DNA of 64,000 nt, taken from Sulfurospirillum arcachonense DSM 9755 (GTDB taxonomy: Bacteria; Campylobacterota; Campylobacteria; Campylobacterales; Sulfurospirillaceae). Shown here piece by piece: positions 47,021 through 56,125 of the stretch (within the stretch, counting starts at the first letter, position 1; each line of letters opens with the position of its first letter). The DNA is taken from positions 30,854-94,853 of the forward strand of contig NZ_JFBL01000012.1 in NCBI RefSeq assembly GCF_000597725.1. Reading direction: 5' to 3'. The notes under the pieces are model-generated. The model was not told the DNA's origin. It saw nothing but the letters and a program-made list of their open reading frames with translations, and made no database searches. Position numbers and translations under genes: made by a program.

Positions 47021-49009
47021 ATGTGGAGTAAGCTAAGTATCAAAACCCAACTTATTGTATTTATGACTTTTTTAGTCATAGTAATAGAAGTTGGTACGCT
47101 CATAGTCATTCAAAACATGTATAAAAGTGAAAGACAAGAATTTGCAATTGCACAAGCACAAACACTCAGTAAATCACTCAATAATGACCTTTTAAAAGCA
47201 ATATTAAGTCCAAATGTTGATATGCTTTCTGATATAACTTTTAGGTTATCCGCATTTAAAGTTCTCAATGGTCTCATACTATATGATAGTAATTCTAAGC
47301 CAATTTTTAAATACAAAAAAATTGATATGATCAAAAAATATACTGATACTTTACAGAATAAAAATGCTTATTTTAGTGATAAAAATCTTGTTTTAAAAAG
47401 TAAAATCACTTCAGAAGATTATGACTTTGGTTTTACCATAGTAGATATTGATATGCAAGAACACAAAGATAAACAGACTGAAAATCTTAAAATACTATTT
47501 TTAATACTTCCTGTTGCCCTCATGTTTAGTTTTTTCATCAGTCTTTTTTTAAGCAAAAATTATATAAAACCATTTAGCCAACTACTCAATGCTTTTAAAA
47601 AAAGTAACCCTACTAAAAATAAAATTATTTTTTTAAAAACAGAAGCACAAAATGAGATAAAAGAGCTTTATACTGCTTTTAATAACTCAATGAAAGAGAT
47701 ATCATCATCTTCAATTAAACTTCAATATCAAGCTGATCATGATCAACTTACCGGACTTTATAACCGTTTTTATATAGAAAATAGACTTATGCAATCACTA
47801 AAAGATGAAACAAAATCTTCAAATATATTGATTCTAATAAGCTTAGATGAATTAGAGTTCATACAAAATAGTGTTGGCAATCAAGCATTGGATGAACTCT
47901 TAAAGATATTTTCAAATGAAATTTCAAATACTTTTTCACAAAATGCAATAATTGCAAAAATAGAAGGACCAAACTTTGCAATATTACTTGAGGATAGTAA
48001 AACTAGTGATATTTTAGAACTGATAAAACAAAAACAAAATGAATTCAGTGATTTTAGATTTTCATGGGAAGGTGAAGCTATCTCTGTAAGTGCTGTTGTA
48101 GGATTAATTGAATTTAAACCTTTTGAATATACATTAAAAGAACTTATAAAAGCAATCAATACAACGACTCACTTATCAAAATCTATAGGTGCAAATAGAC
48201 TCCATATATATAACCCAAATGATGATATTTCACAAAGATTTGAACAAGAGATAAAAGTAGCCAATTTTATCAAAGAAGCCTTACATAAGGGTCCATCACA
48301 ATTTGAGCTTTATGCTCAAGCTATAGTTCCTCTTCAAATTCAAACAGATAAAATCTCTTATGAAATACTCATACGTATGTGGGATAGTCAAAAAAACTTT
48401 GTTTCTCCAATAGATTTTTTACCAACGGCTGAAAGATATCAACTCATGGCTGAAATTGATATACATGTACTCACAAAATATTTACAAATAGTCACAAAAT
48501 ATCCTGAACATATAAAAAATCTTCACTCTGTTCATATAAATCTTGCAGGCTCAACACTAAACAATCCAGATTTTCAAAAAAACTTAAAAGAATCCATACT
48601 CAAATATAATTTCCCATGGCACAAACTAGAGCTAGAGCTTACAGAAACTTCAGCAGTAGGAAACTTTTTAGAAGCAAAAGAATTCATATCATGGTTAAAA
48701 AATATAGGGATTGGGCTAGCACTTGATGATTTTGGAACAGGAATGTCTTCTTTTGAATATCTCAAAAACTTGCCATTTGATGTTGTAAAAATTGATGGAA
48801 GTTTTGTCAAAGACATGCATATTGATCCTACAGATAAGGCAGTTATAAAATATATACAAGAAATTGCTTCACTCAAAAATCAAGAGACGGTTGCAGAATA
48901 CGTAGAAACACAAGAAGATGTAGACGAATTAACCAAAATAGGTATAACTTATGGACAAGGATATTTTTTAGGAAAACCAAAGCCTCTATCTGATTGGTTA
49001 AACATATAG
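47021..49009 (+). CDS. Membrane GGDEF/EAL protein with degenerate GGDEF; probable c-di-GMP phosphodiesterase
   Basis: A 662-residue protein. Two membrane helices (about residues 10-30 and 160-183) flank a periplasmic domain, then a HAMP-like linker. The GGDEF domain (QADHDQLTGLYNRFYIENRL) has EGPNF at the active-site loop instead of GG(D/E)EF, so cyclase activity is unlikely. The EAL domain keeps the residues needed for hydrolysis: YEILIRMWD, HINLAGSTL, LELELTETSA, LDDFGTGMSSFEYLK, VVKIDGSFV, ETVAEYVET and GQGYFLGKP. The net activity is therefore probably c-di-GMP breakdown, with the dead GGDEF as a possible GTP sensor. It follows the rhodanese gene by one base, hinting at control by sulfur compounds. 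Confidence 0.88.
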   Translation: MWSKLSIKTQLIVFMTFLVIVIEVGTLIVIQNMYKSERQEFAIAQAQTLSKSLNNDLLKAILSPNVDMLSDITFRLSAFKVLNGLILYDSNSKPIFKYKKIDMIKKYTDTLQNKNAYFSDKNLVLKSKITSEDYDFGFTIVDIDMQEHKDKQTENLKILFLILPVALMFSFFISLFLSKNYIKPFSQLLNAFKKSNPTKNKIIFLKTEAQNEIKELYTAFNNSMKEISSSSIKLQYQADHDQLTGLYNRFYIENRLMQSLKDETKSSNILILISLDELEFIQNSVGNQALDELLKIFSNEISNTFSQNAIIAKIEGPNFAILLEDSKTSDILELIKQKQNEFSDFRFSWEGEAISVSAVVGLIEFKPFEYTLKELIKAINTTTHLSKSIGANRLHIYNPNDDISQRFEQEIKVANFIKEALHKGPSQFELYAQAIVPLQIQTDKISYEILIRMWDSQKNFVSPIDFLPTAERYQLMAEIDIHVLTKYLQIVTKYPEHIKNLHSVHINLAGSTLNNPDFQKNLKESILKYNFPWHKLELELTETSAVGNFLEAKEFISWLKNIGIGLALDDFGTGMSSFEYLKNLPFDVVKIDGSFVKDMHIDPTDKAVIKYIQEIASLKNQETVAEYVETQEDVDELTKIGITYGQGYFLGKPKPLSDWLNI

Positions 49010-49041
49010 TTATATTAGTATATATACCGTATACAAAATAT

Positions 49042-49065
49042 TTCAAATTGAGATATAATTATGCA
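49042..49065 (+). repeat. Copy 2 of a 21-base intergenic repeat (upstream of the LysE gene)
   Basis: TCAAATTGAGATATAATTAT at 49043-49062 contains TATAAT with TTGA upstream and lies about 25 bases before the LysE start codon, followed directly by the palindrome copy at 49069. Position and TATAAT make it a plausible promoter region for the LysE gene; the match to 45992-46011 suggests a shared regulator or core promoter. Confidence 0.4.
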
Positions 49066-49085
49066 TTTACATGTAAGGAATATAT

Positions 49086-49712
49086 ATGATTGACTTTGAG
49101 ACTCTCATACTTTTTGTAACTGCCTCTGCTCTTTTAGCTTTAGCCCCAGGACCAGACAATATTTTTGTTTTAACCCAATCTATGACAAAAGGTGCTCGTC
49201 CTGGTATTTTTGTAACTTTAGGACTTTGTAGTGGACTTGTTTTTCATACAAGTGCCGTTGCTCTTGGAGTTGCAGCAATATTTCAAACTTCAATAGTTGC
49301 TTTTAATATTTTGAAATATATTGGAGCTGGTTATCTTTTATATCTAGCCTACATGTCTTTTCTCTCTTCATCTAAGAGTAAAGTAAAAGCTAATCTTGAA
49401 CAGATGAGTTCTTTTAAGCTGTATAAACGTGGTATTATTATGAATATTACAAATCCAAAGGTCTCTATATTTTTCTTAGCCTTTTTACCTCAATTTACAA
49501 ATCCAGCCAATGGAAGTATCACTTTACAAATTTTTATGTTAGGTGCTATTTTTATGCTTTGTGCATTTATAGTATTTAGTTTGATAGCTATTTTGGCAGG
49601 AAAATTAGGAAACTGGTTTAATCAATCTAAAAATGCAGAAAATATTTTAAATAAAGTAGCAGGAACTATCTTTGCAGGACTTGCTATCAAACTTGCATTA
49701 AGTGAGAGATAA
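49086..49712 (+). CDS. LysE/RhtB family amino acid exporter
   Basis: A 208-residue membrane protein with the family pattern: ALAPGPDNIFVLTQSMTKGA near the N-terminus, GLCSGLVFHTSAVALGVAA, IGAGYLLYLAYMSF, and GIIMNITNPKVSIFFLAFLP in the middle, with six hydrophobic segments. LysE/RhtB proteins export amino acids or homoserine lactone-like compounds by proton antiport. A TTTACATGTAAGGA copy (core 49069) overlaps its ribosome-binding region. Its stop codon overlaps the start of a 29-codon ORF. Confidence 0.87.
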   Translation: MIDFETLILFVTASALLALAPGPDNIFVLTQSMTKGARPGIFVTLGLCSGLVFHTSAVALGVAAIFQTSIVAFNILKYIGAGYLLYLAYMSFLSSSKSKVKANLEQMSSFKLYKRGIIMNITNPKVSIFFLAFLPQFTNPANGSITLQIFMLGAIFMLCAFIVFSLIAILAGKLGNWFNQSKNAENILNKVAGTIFAGLAIKLALSER

Positions 49713-49801
49713 TGAAAATAGTAAAATTTTTAGCTATAGTTCTTTCACTCACTTGTGGAGTACTACTAATAGAATACTTTTTACAAGCAGTTTTAACATA
49801 A
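49712..49801 (+). CDS. Candidate 29-residue single-pass membrane peptide coupled to the LysE gene
   Basis: The LysE stop codon shares its last base with an ATG (TAATG at 49710-49714). The frame reads 29 codons and stops at TAA 49799-49801. The translated peptide begins MKIVKFLAIVLSLTCGVLLI and ends EYFLQAVLT, giving one hydrophobic helix with a basic N-terminus. Translational coupling and the consistent membrane character make it plausible as a real small protein. It has no recognised family and could be a chance frame in AT-rich DNA. Confidence 0.35.
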   Translation: MKIVKFLAIVLSLTCGVLLIEYFLQAVLT

Positions 49802-49860
49802 CATGTAAATATCATATAAATAAGTTAAAATATTTATATGTACTAATGGAGGAGAATTAA

Positions 49861-50601
49861 ATGAAAATTGGACTTTTTATACCTTGTTATATGAACGAGT
49901 TATATCCTGAAGCCTCAATGGCAACTCTTAAAATTTTAGAGAATCTAGGCTTAGATGTTGAATACCCAACAGAGCAAACTTGTTGTGGTCAGCCTATGGC
50001 AAATACTGGTTGTGCACACGAAGCAGATGAACTAGCTCGTAGATTTTTAAAAATATTTAAAGATTATGACTATGTTGTAGCCCCTAGTGGAAGTTGTGTT
50101 GCTATGGTAAGAAACAACTATGCACAATTTTTAGATGGGGAAGAAGGGTTTGAGCATCTTAAAACACATACATATGAAATAGTAGAATTTTTACATGATG
50201 TTATAAAACCAAAGAGTATGAATGCAAAATTTCCTTACAAAGTTGGTATTCATAATAGCTGTCATGGACATAGAGAAATTGGTATGGCGAGTATGAGTGA
50301 GAGAAACTTACCGGAATTTTCAAAAGTAAAAAGCATGCTTTCTTTAGTCGAGGGTATAGAATTTGTTACACTAAAAAGAAAAGATGAATGCTGTGGATTT
50401 GGTGGGACTTTTTGTGTGAGCGAAGATGCTATGAGTGCAGCTATGGGACTTGACAGAGTCAATGACCATGTAAATGCAGGAGCGCAAATCGTAACAGGTG
50501 TTGACATGTCATGTCTTATGCACATGCAAGGTGTCATCGATAGAGAAAAACTTCCAATAAAAACAATGCATATAGCAGAAATTTTAGCAGGAGACTTATA
50601 A
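49861..50601 (+). CDS. lutA: L-lactate oxidation complex subunit LutA (LldE-like)
   Basis: A 246-residue protein with two CCG (DUF224) cysteine domains: TCCGQPMANTGC near residue 41 and ECCGFGGTFCVSEDAM near residue 178, with CHGHREIG between. It provides Fe-S/heterodisulfide-type redox centres of the LutABC complex, which oxidises L-lactate to pyruvate. The ribosome site GGAGG is close to its ATG. It shares one base with the lutB start, and the three genes form one operon. Confidence 0.92.
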   Translation: MKIGLFIPCYMNELYPEASMATLKILENLGLDVEYPTEQTCCGQPMANTGCAHEADELARRFLKIFKDYDYVVAPSGSCVAMVRNNYAQFLDGEEGFEHLKTHTYEIVEFLHDVIKPKSMNAKFPYKVGIHNSCHGHREIGMASMSERNLPEFSKVKSMLSLVEGIEFVTLKRKDECCGFGGTFCVSEDAMSAAMGLDRVNDHVNAGAQIVTGVDMSCLMHMQGVIDREKLPIKTMHIAEILAGDL

Positions 50602-51971
50602 TGGGACATCCAGAAGCAGCTGAAAAGTTTATAGCAAATGATGAGAGAATGCACTGGCATGATAAAGCTTTATGGTTTGTAAGAGAAAAAAGAGATTTAG
50701 CCGCTCATGGGATTCCTGAGTGGGAAGAATTACGAAGAGTTGCAAAACAAATTAAAACTCATGTAATGAGCAAACTTGACGTTTATCTTGAAGAATTTGA
50801 AGAAAATGCCAAAGAAAAAGGTATACATGTACATTGGGCAAAAGATGCTAAAGAACACAATGAAATAGTTTTAAAACTTCTTTTAAATAGAGGGGCTAAA
50901 AAACTAGTTAAAAGTAAATCAATGCTTACAGAAGAGTGTCACTTAAATCCTTATCTTGAAGAAAATGGCATAGATGTAGTTGATACAGACTTAGGTGAAA
51001 GAATAGTACAACTAAGAGAAGAAGCTCCTTCGCACATCGTTTTACCAGCAATCCATCTTAAAAAAGAAGATGTTGGAACTACTTTTGAACATTTTTTGAA
51101 AACAGAAAAAGGCAACAGTGATCCTACGTACCTTACTCGTTCAGCAAGAGTGCATTTAAGAAAAAAATTTTTAAATGCTGATGCTTCTTTGACTGGTGTT
51201 AATTTTGGTATTGCTGAAACTGGTGGTATTGTAGTTTGTACCAATGAAGGGAATGCAGACTTAGGTGCTTCTTTAGCAAAACTTCATATAGCTAGTATGG
51301 GAATTGAAAAAATAATTCCAAAAATCAAAGATTTAGCTGTATTTACTCGTCTTTTATCAAGAAGTGCTACTGGACAACCAATTACTTCATATACATCACA
51401 CTTTCATGCTCCTGTAGAAGGTGGCGAAATGCACATCATCATAGTAGATAATGGACGCTCAAAAATACTTGGAAGTCAAGATTTCAAACAATCACTAAAC
51501 TGTATAAGATGTGGAGCTTGTTTAAATACCTGTCCAATTTATAGAAGAAGTGGTGGACATAGCTATGGCTACACAATTCCTGGACCTATTGGTTCAACAT
51601 TAGGACCTAGTAAAGATTTAAGCGCAAATAAAACACTTCCTTTTGCCTGTACTCTTTGTGCTTCATGTTCAAATGTTTGTCCAATAAAAATTGATTTACA
51701 TCATCAACTCTATAAATATAGACAACATGTTGTTAATGCAGGACTTTTAGCAACGAAAAAACATACTATTTTAAAAGTAGCAGCTTGGGTAATGAAACAT
51801 CCATCTTTATTAGATTTTGGTGGTAAAATAGCCAGAAAAATTGTACCAATAATGCCAAGAAGTATCCTTTACTCTAGTGCTAATATTTGGGGTAAAAAAA
51901 GAGAATTACCAAAATTTCCAAAGAACAGTTTCAAAGAATTATATAAACAACATAAAGAAGGGAAGAAGTAA
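50601..51971 (+). CDS. lutB: L-lactate oxidation iron-sulfur protein LutB (LldF-like)
   Basis: A 456-residue subunit. The N-terminal LUD domain includes KLVKSKSMLTEECHLNPYLE and VNFGIAETGGIVVCTNEGNA. Two [4Fe-4S] motifs follow: CIRCGACLNTCPIYRRSGG and CTLCASCSNVCPIKI. It passes electrons from lactate to the quinone pool with LutA and LutC. It shares a base with lutC (TAATG). A TATACATGTACAT copy (core 50825) encodes IHVHW. Confidence 0.93.
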   Translation: MGHPEAAEKFIANDERMHWHDKALWFVREKRDLAAHGIPEWEELRRVAKQIKTHVMSKLDVYLEEFEENAKEKGIHVHWAKDAKEHNEIVLKLLLNRGAKKLVKSKSMLTEECHLNPYLEENGIDVVDTDLGERIVQLREEAPSHIVLPAIHLKKEDVGTTFEHFLKTEKGNSDPTYLTRSARVHLRKKFLNADASLTGVNFGIAETGGIVVCTNEGNADLGASLAKLHIASMGIEKIIPKIKDLAVFTRLLSRSATGQPITSYTSHFHAPVEGGEMHIIIVDNGRSKILGSQDFKQSLNCIRCGACLNTCPIYRRSGGHSYGYTIPGPIGSTLGPSKDLSANKTLPFACTLCASCSNVCPIKIDLHHQLYKYRQHVVNAGLLATKKHTILKVAAWVMKHPSLLDFGGKIARKIVPIMPRSILYSSANIWGKKRELPKFPKNSFKELYKQHKEGKK

Positions 51972-52552
51972 TGAGTTCAAAAGAAACTATATTAAATAGT
52001 ATACGTGAAAATACTATCACTTCTACTATAAAATTACCTGAAACAAATATACCTCATATAAGTTATGAAAATAAAAATGAAAAGTATGCAGCTGCTTTAG
52101 CTTCTGTTGGAGGAAATGCTGTTTGGCTAGAAGATGGAGATATAAATGCTTTTGTTGCGGAACATTACAAAGATACTGAAGTAATAGCCTCTACATGTAA
52201 AGAGTTTACAAATGAGACAATAGATGCAAATAAACCAAATACGCCACATGCTTTAGAAAATGTAGACTTAGCAGTTATAAAAGCTCAATTTGCAGTGGCT
52301 GAAAATGGTGCTGTTTGGGTGAAAAATCCTGAAAATAGACATAGAGCATTATACTTTTTAGCAAAACAGTTACTTATAATCGTAGATAAAAATGCTATAG
52401 TTGATACTATGCATGAAGCGTATGAACAAATAGAATTCAATAAAAGTGGTTATGGACTTTTTATAAGTGGTCCATCAAAGACTGCTGATATTGAACAATC
52501 TTTGGTTATAGGCGCTCACGGTCCAACAGACGCTTGTATTTTGTTTGTATAA
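51971..52552 (+). CDS. lutC: L-lactate oxidation subunit LutC (LldG-like LUD protein)
   Basis: A 193-residue LUD-domain protein: VDLAVIKAQFAVAENGAVWV, ALYFLAKQLLIIVDKNAIV, and the C-terminal YGLFISGPSKTADIEQSLVI followed by GAHGP, the LUD signature loop. It completes the LutABC complex. The gene is last in the operon; a strong inverted repeat ten bases beyond its stop, within the 3' end of the convergent exporter gene, is a likely terminator. CTACATGTAAAG at 52192-52203 encodes STCKE. Confidence 0.9.
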   Translation: MSSKETILNSIRENTITSTIKLPETNIPHISYENKNEKYAAALASVGGNAVWLEDGDINAFVAEHYKDTEVIASTCKEFTNETIDANKPNTPHALENVDLAVIKAQFAVAENGAVWVKNPENRHRALYFLAKQLLIIVDKNAIVDTMHEAYEQIEFNKSGYGLFISGPSKTADIEQSLVIGAHGPTDACILFV

Positions 52553-52558
52553 ATCAAT

Positions 52559-53482
52559 CTAAGACTTAGATTTTATTCTAAGTCTTACCCTTTTTAGTTT
52601 TTCTGTAGGAATTTGTGAAATAAAAACACCACATAAAATTACACATGAAGCAACAATCTCTATAAATTCGAGTTTTTCTCCTAATGCAAAATACGCTAGT
52701 ATCACAGCAAATACTGGTATAAGATTAACATACACTGATGCTTTACTAGCTTCTACTCTTCCTAATGCATAATTAAACAATCCATACCCACAAAGTGTAA
52801 CAAAAACACCTAAATAGGCCACCCAAAAAAGAGCTTCAATTGTAAAATTCATTGTCATAGTATTATATTCCCATAAAGCAAAAGGCAAAAAGAAAAGACA
52901 TCCCGCAAATGCCTGAATAGCTGTTAAAAATAAAGCTGAAAATTTTGAACTCAAATGACGTATAGTTATAGCATAAACTGCTCCACAAATCATAGCTGAA
53001 AATTCTAAAGAATTCCCTAATAAAGGATTAGTAGCACTTACACTACCATCAGCAGCAAAACTCAACCATATTGCACCGCTCACTGCTAAAAATGAACCTA
53101 ATAGCAATTTTTTTGTTATTACTTCTTTTAAAAATATCCCTGCTCCGATAGCTGTTATAAGAGGCATCATTGATGTAATCATTCCTGCTTGTCCTGCAGA
53201 AGTATACTGTAAAGCCTTTGCTTCAAATATAAAATATAAACAAGGCTCAAAAATAACCATTAAAGCCATGTACTTTATATCATCTCTTGTAAATTGCAAT
53301 TTCATAAAACTTTTTATAAAATATAAAAAACATAAGCTTGCAATAAACATACGCCCAAAAATCACAGTCATTGGGCCTAAAGGTCCTATAGCAGATTTTA
53401 ATGCTATAAATGAACTCGCCCAAACCATCATGGCAGTACATAAAGCTCCTACTGCTATCCAATCTATATTTTTTCTTTCCAC
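52559..53482 (-). CDS. EamA/DMT family transporter
   Basis: A 307-residue membrane protein with ten hydrophobic segments arranged as two EamA repeats: TAMMVWASSFIALKSAIGPL at the start of the first, GNSLEFSAMICGAVYAITIR at the start of the second, and LNLIPVFAVILAYF-like YVNLIPVFAVILAYFALGEK in the last part. Such proteins export amino acids, nucleotides or other metabolites; the substrate is unknown. It converges on lutC with a six-base gap, and its C-terminal codons contain the lut terminator hairpin. Confidence 0.87.
   Translation of the reverse strand: MERKNIDWIAVGALCTAMMVWASSFIALKSAIGPLGPMTVIFGRMFIASLCFLYFIKSFMKLQFTRDDIKYMALMVIFEPCLYFIFEAKALQYTSAGQAGMITSMMPLITAIGAGIFLKEVITKKLLLGSFLAVSGAIWLSFAADGSVSATNPLLGNSLEFSAMICGAVYAITIRHLSSKFSALFLTAIQAFAGCLFFLPFALWEYNTMTMNFTIEALFWVAYLGVFVTLCGYGLFNYALGRVEASKASVYVNLIPVFAVILAYFALGEKLEFIEIVASCVILCGVFISQIPTEKLKRVRLRIKSKS
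52561..52586 (+). terminator. Terminator hairpin after lutABC, inside the 3' end of the convergent exporter gene
   Basis: AAGACTTAGA (52561-52570) pairs perfectly with TCTAAGTCTT (52577-52586) around TTTTAT. Rightward it is followed by ACCCTTTTTAGTTTTTC, a fair U-tract, and lies eight bases after the lutC stop codon. The same bases encode the last residues of the EamA protein, so the element is shared by both genes. Confidence 0.6.
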
Positions 53483-53619
53483 GTAATCTCTTTTTTAATG
53501 GGATGTTATCATAATATAGCAAAAAGATAAATTATTGACAAAATAGTACATTTTAAGTAAAATGAAAAACAGTATAATTTTTGTTATAAGATATATTATT
53601 TATATTTAGGATGTATAAT

Positions 53620-56082
53620 ATGCGTTTCCTTATGCTGATAATTATCGTTTTATTTTTGCAAATTAATCTATACTCAAAAGAATCTTCTATTACCCTTCAA
53701 CTTAACTGGTTACATCAATTTCAATTTGCTGGATTTTATATGGCTATAGAAAAAGGATTTTATAAAGAAAAAGGTTTACATGTAAATATTATAGAATTTA
53801 ATAATAACCAAACAATGAATAATGTAACTCAAAGAAAAATAGACTTTGCTATAGGAAACTCATCATTAATAATTGATTCTTATAGTAATGCTCAAATAGC
53901 AATTTTAATGCCTATTTTCCAATCTTCTCCATCTATATTAATAACAACAAATCAAAAAATAAAAACTTTAAAAGACTTTCGGAATAAAAAAATTATGATA
54001 ACAGATGATGAGTTAAACTCGATATCAACTACAGCTATGCTTAGAACATCTGGTTTAACAAAAGATGATTATAAAACAGTTCCTCACTCTTTTGACTTAA
54101 ATGATTTAATTGAGAAAAAAATAGATGCAATGGCCTCTTATATATCTAATGAACCTTACTTACTTAACAAAAAAAATATTTATTTTAAAATTTTTAATCC
54201 TAAAGATTTTAATTTTGATTTTTATGGGGACATTTTATATACATCACATAATTTAATCAAAACAAATCCAATATTAGTAAGTGAGTTTTATAATGCTAGC
54301 AAAAAAGGTTGGATTTATGCATTTGAACATATTGAAGAGAGTGCTCAAATAATATATGAAAAATACAATACACAAAATAAAACACTAGAACATCTTATTT
54401 TTGAGGGAAATGAGCTGAAAAAATTAGCTTTTGATAAAGATAAAAAATTTGGAAAATTTAATCTTCAAAAAATCAATAAAATCATCGATATATACAAACT
54501 ATTTAACGTTCTGCCCCCAAATTATAAATTGACAAATCTGATAGACCCTATGGGCTTAACAAAAAAACATGTACATATGGGAATACTTCCAAGAAGAAAT
54601 AATGATAAAGCTATTTCAAAATGGGAAAAAACAATGGAATATCTCAATAAACAAAATCCTAATTATTTCTTTCATGCAGTACAATTATCGTATGAAAATA
54701 TTGAAAATGCAATAAAAAATAAAGAAATTGATTATGTACTAACAGATACGATGAGTTATATTAAATTTGAAGATAAATACAGTGTTGAAAAAATACTTAC
54801 TCTTGAAAACCTTGATTTATATACCAATAAATCTATAAAAAGATTAGGAAGTGTTATATTTACAAAAAGTAATAGAAATGATATCAATGCGCTAAAAGAT
54901 ATTCAAAATAAACGATTTGGAGCGGTACATAAAAATTCTTTTGGGGGATGGGTTATTGCTCAAAAAGAGTTATATGATAATAGAATTATATTAAATACTA
55001 AAAATATTTCTTTTCTAAAAACAGCAGAAAATGTTGTATATAATGTTCTTAATAAAAAAATTGATGTAGGAACTATAAGAACAGATATTTTAGAAAAAAT
55101 GTCTATAGAAAATAAAATAAATTTAAAAGACATCAAAATACTTTCACCTAAAAAATATGACAACTTTCCATATTTAGTTAGCACTCAATTATATCCTGAA
55201 TGGCCACTATCAAAACTCAAAGATAGCTCTGAAGAATTATCTTTAAAAATCATCAAATCATTACTCACGCTCAAGCACGGCTCAAAAATCAATCAAGAAG
55301 CTCAAATATATGGTTGGACAATTCCAATTAACTATGCCAAAGTTAATCACTTACTCAATGAATTACAACTACCTCCATACAATGGGAAAAAGCTAACTTT
55401 TAAGAGTTTTTATAAAAAATATCAAATACAATTTGTAATTGTAACTTTTCTATTTATTCTTGTATTTGCTGGACTTATCTATACAAAAAAGATGAATAAT
55501 TATTTAAAAGAATTTAATAAACAACTAGAACAAAAAGTACAAGAAAGAACCGAAGAACTCTCTCAAATTAATATAAAACTCAAACATTTAGCCAATACTG
55601 ATGAATTAACTAAAATAAGTAATAGAAGAAATCTGTTTAAAAAAATTGCACAATATATAAAAATTGCTAAAAGAAATCAAACTCCTCTTTTTTATGCCTC
55701 TCTTGATATAGATTTTTTTAAAAATGTTAATGATACATATGGCCATCTTGTGGGGGATGAAGTTTTAAAGCATTTTACAAATACTGTCCAAAAAAATCTT
55801 AGAGAAAGTGATATATTTGGAAGAGTTGGTGGAGAAGAATTTGGTATATGTTTACAAAACACATCATGGAAAGGAGCAAAAATAATAACTGACAAAATCA
55901 AATATACTATTGAAAAAAATCCATATATTGATAAAAATAACAACAAAATCTATATTACAGTAAGTATAGGTGTAGCAAAATATGATATAAAATTTTCAAT
56001 GAGTGATTTGATATTTACAGCAGACAACGCTTTATATAAAGCAAAAGAAAAAGGAAGGAACCAAGTTGTTTTTTATAATTGA
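53620..56082 (+). CDS. Diguanylate cyclase with two periplasmic binding-protein-like sensor domains
   Basis: An 820-residue protein, started at the ATG at 53620, eight bases after AGGA; an ATG nine bases earlier has no spacing to a ribosome site. Signal peptide MRFLMLIIIVLFLQINLYS. Residues 20-310 are an NMT1/THI5-like domain (LQLNWLHQFQFAGFYMAIEK, GFYKEKGLHVNI). Residues 320-575 are a second PhnD-like binding domain (MGILPRRNNDKAISKWEKTM, FGAVHKNSFGGWVIA). One membrane helix near residue 605 (FVIVTFLFILVFAGLIYTKK), a coiled-coil linker and a C-terminal GGDEF follow: DELTKISNRRNLF, active GGEEF in GRVGGEEFG, and the product-inhibition RxxD site (RESD) five residues upstream. It should make c-di-GMP in response to a periplasmic pyrimidine-, sulfonate- or phosphonate-like ligand. 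Confidence 0.88.
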   Translation: MRFLMLIIIVLFLQINLYSKESSITLQLNWLHQFQFAGFYMAIEKGFYKEKGLHVNIIEFNNNQTMNNVTQRKIDFAIGNSSLIIDSYSNAQIAILMPIFQSSPSILITTNQKIKTLKDFRNKKIMITDDELNSISTTAMLRTSGLTKDDYKTVPHSFDLNDLIEKKIDAMASYISNEPYLLNKKNIYFKIFNPKDFNFDFYGDILYTSHNLIKTNPILVSEFYNASKKGWIYAFEHIEESAQIIYEKYNTQNKTLEHLIFEGNELKKLAFDKDKKFGKFNLQKINKIIDIYKLFNVLPPNYKLTNLIDPMGLTKKHVHMGILPRRNNDKAISKWEKTMEYLNKQNPNYFFHAVQLSYENIENAIKNKEIDYVLTDTMSYIKFEDKYSVEKILTLENLDLYTNKSIKRLGSVIFTKSNRNDINALKDIQNKRFGAVHKNSFGGWVIAQKELYDNRIILNTKNISFLKTAENVVYNVLNKKIDVGTIRTDILEKMSIENKINLKDIKILSPKKYDNFPYLVSTQLYPEWPLSKLKDSSEELSLKIIKSLLTLKHGSKINQEAQIYGWTIPINYAKVNHLLNELQLPPYNGKKLTFKSFYKKYQIQFVIVTFLFILVFAGLIYTKKMNNYLKEFNKQLEQKVQERTEELSQINIKLKHLANTDELTKISNRRNLFKKIAQYIKIAKRNQTPLFYASLDIDFFKNVNDTYGHLVGDEVLKHFTNTVQKNLRESDIFGRVGGEEFGICLQNTSWKGAKIITDKIKYTIEKNPYIDKNNNKIYITVSIGVAKYDIKFSMSDLIFTADNALYKAKEKGRNQVVFYN

Positions 56083-56125
56083 AAAATATAAAAGAGTTTT
56101 AATGAGATACTCACTATAATAAATA

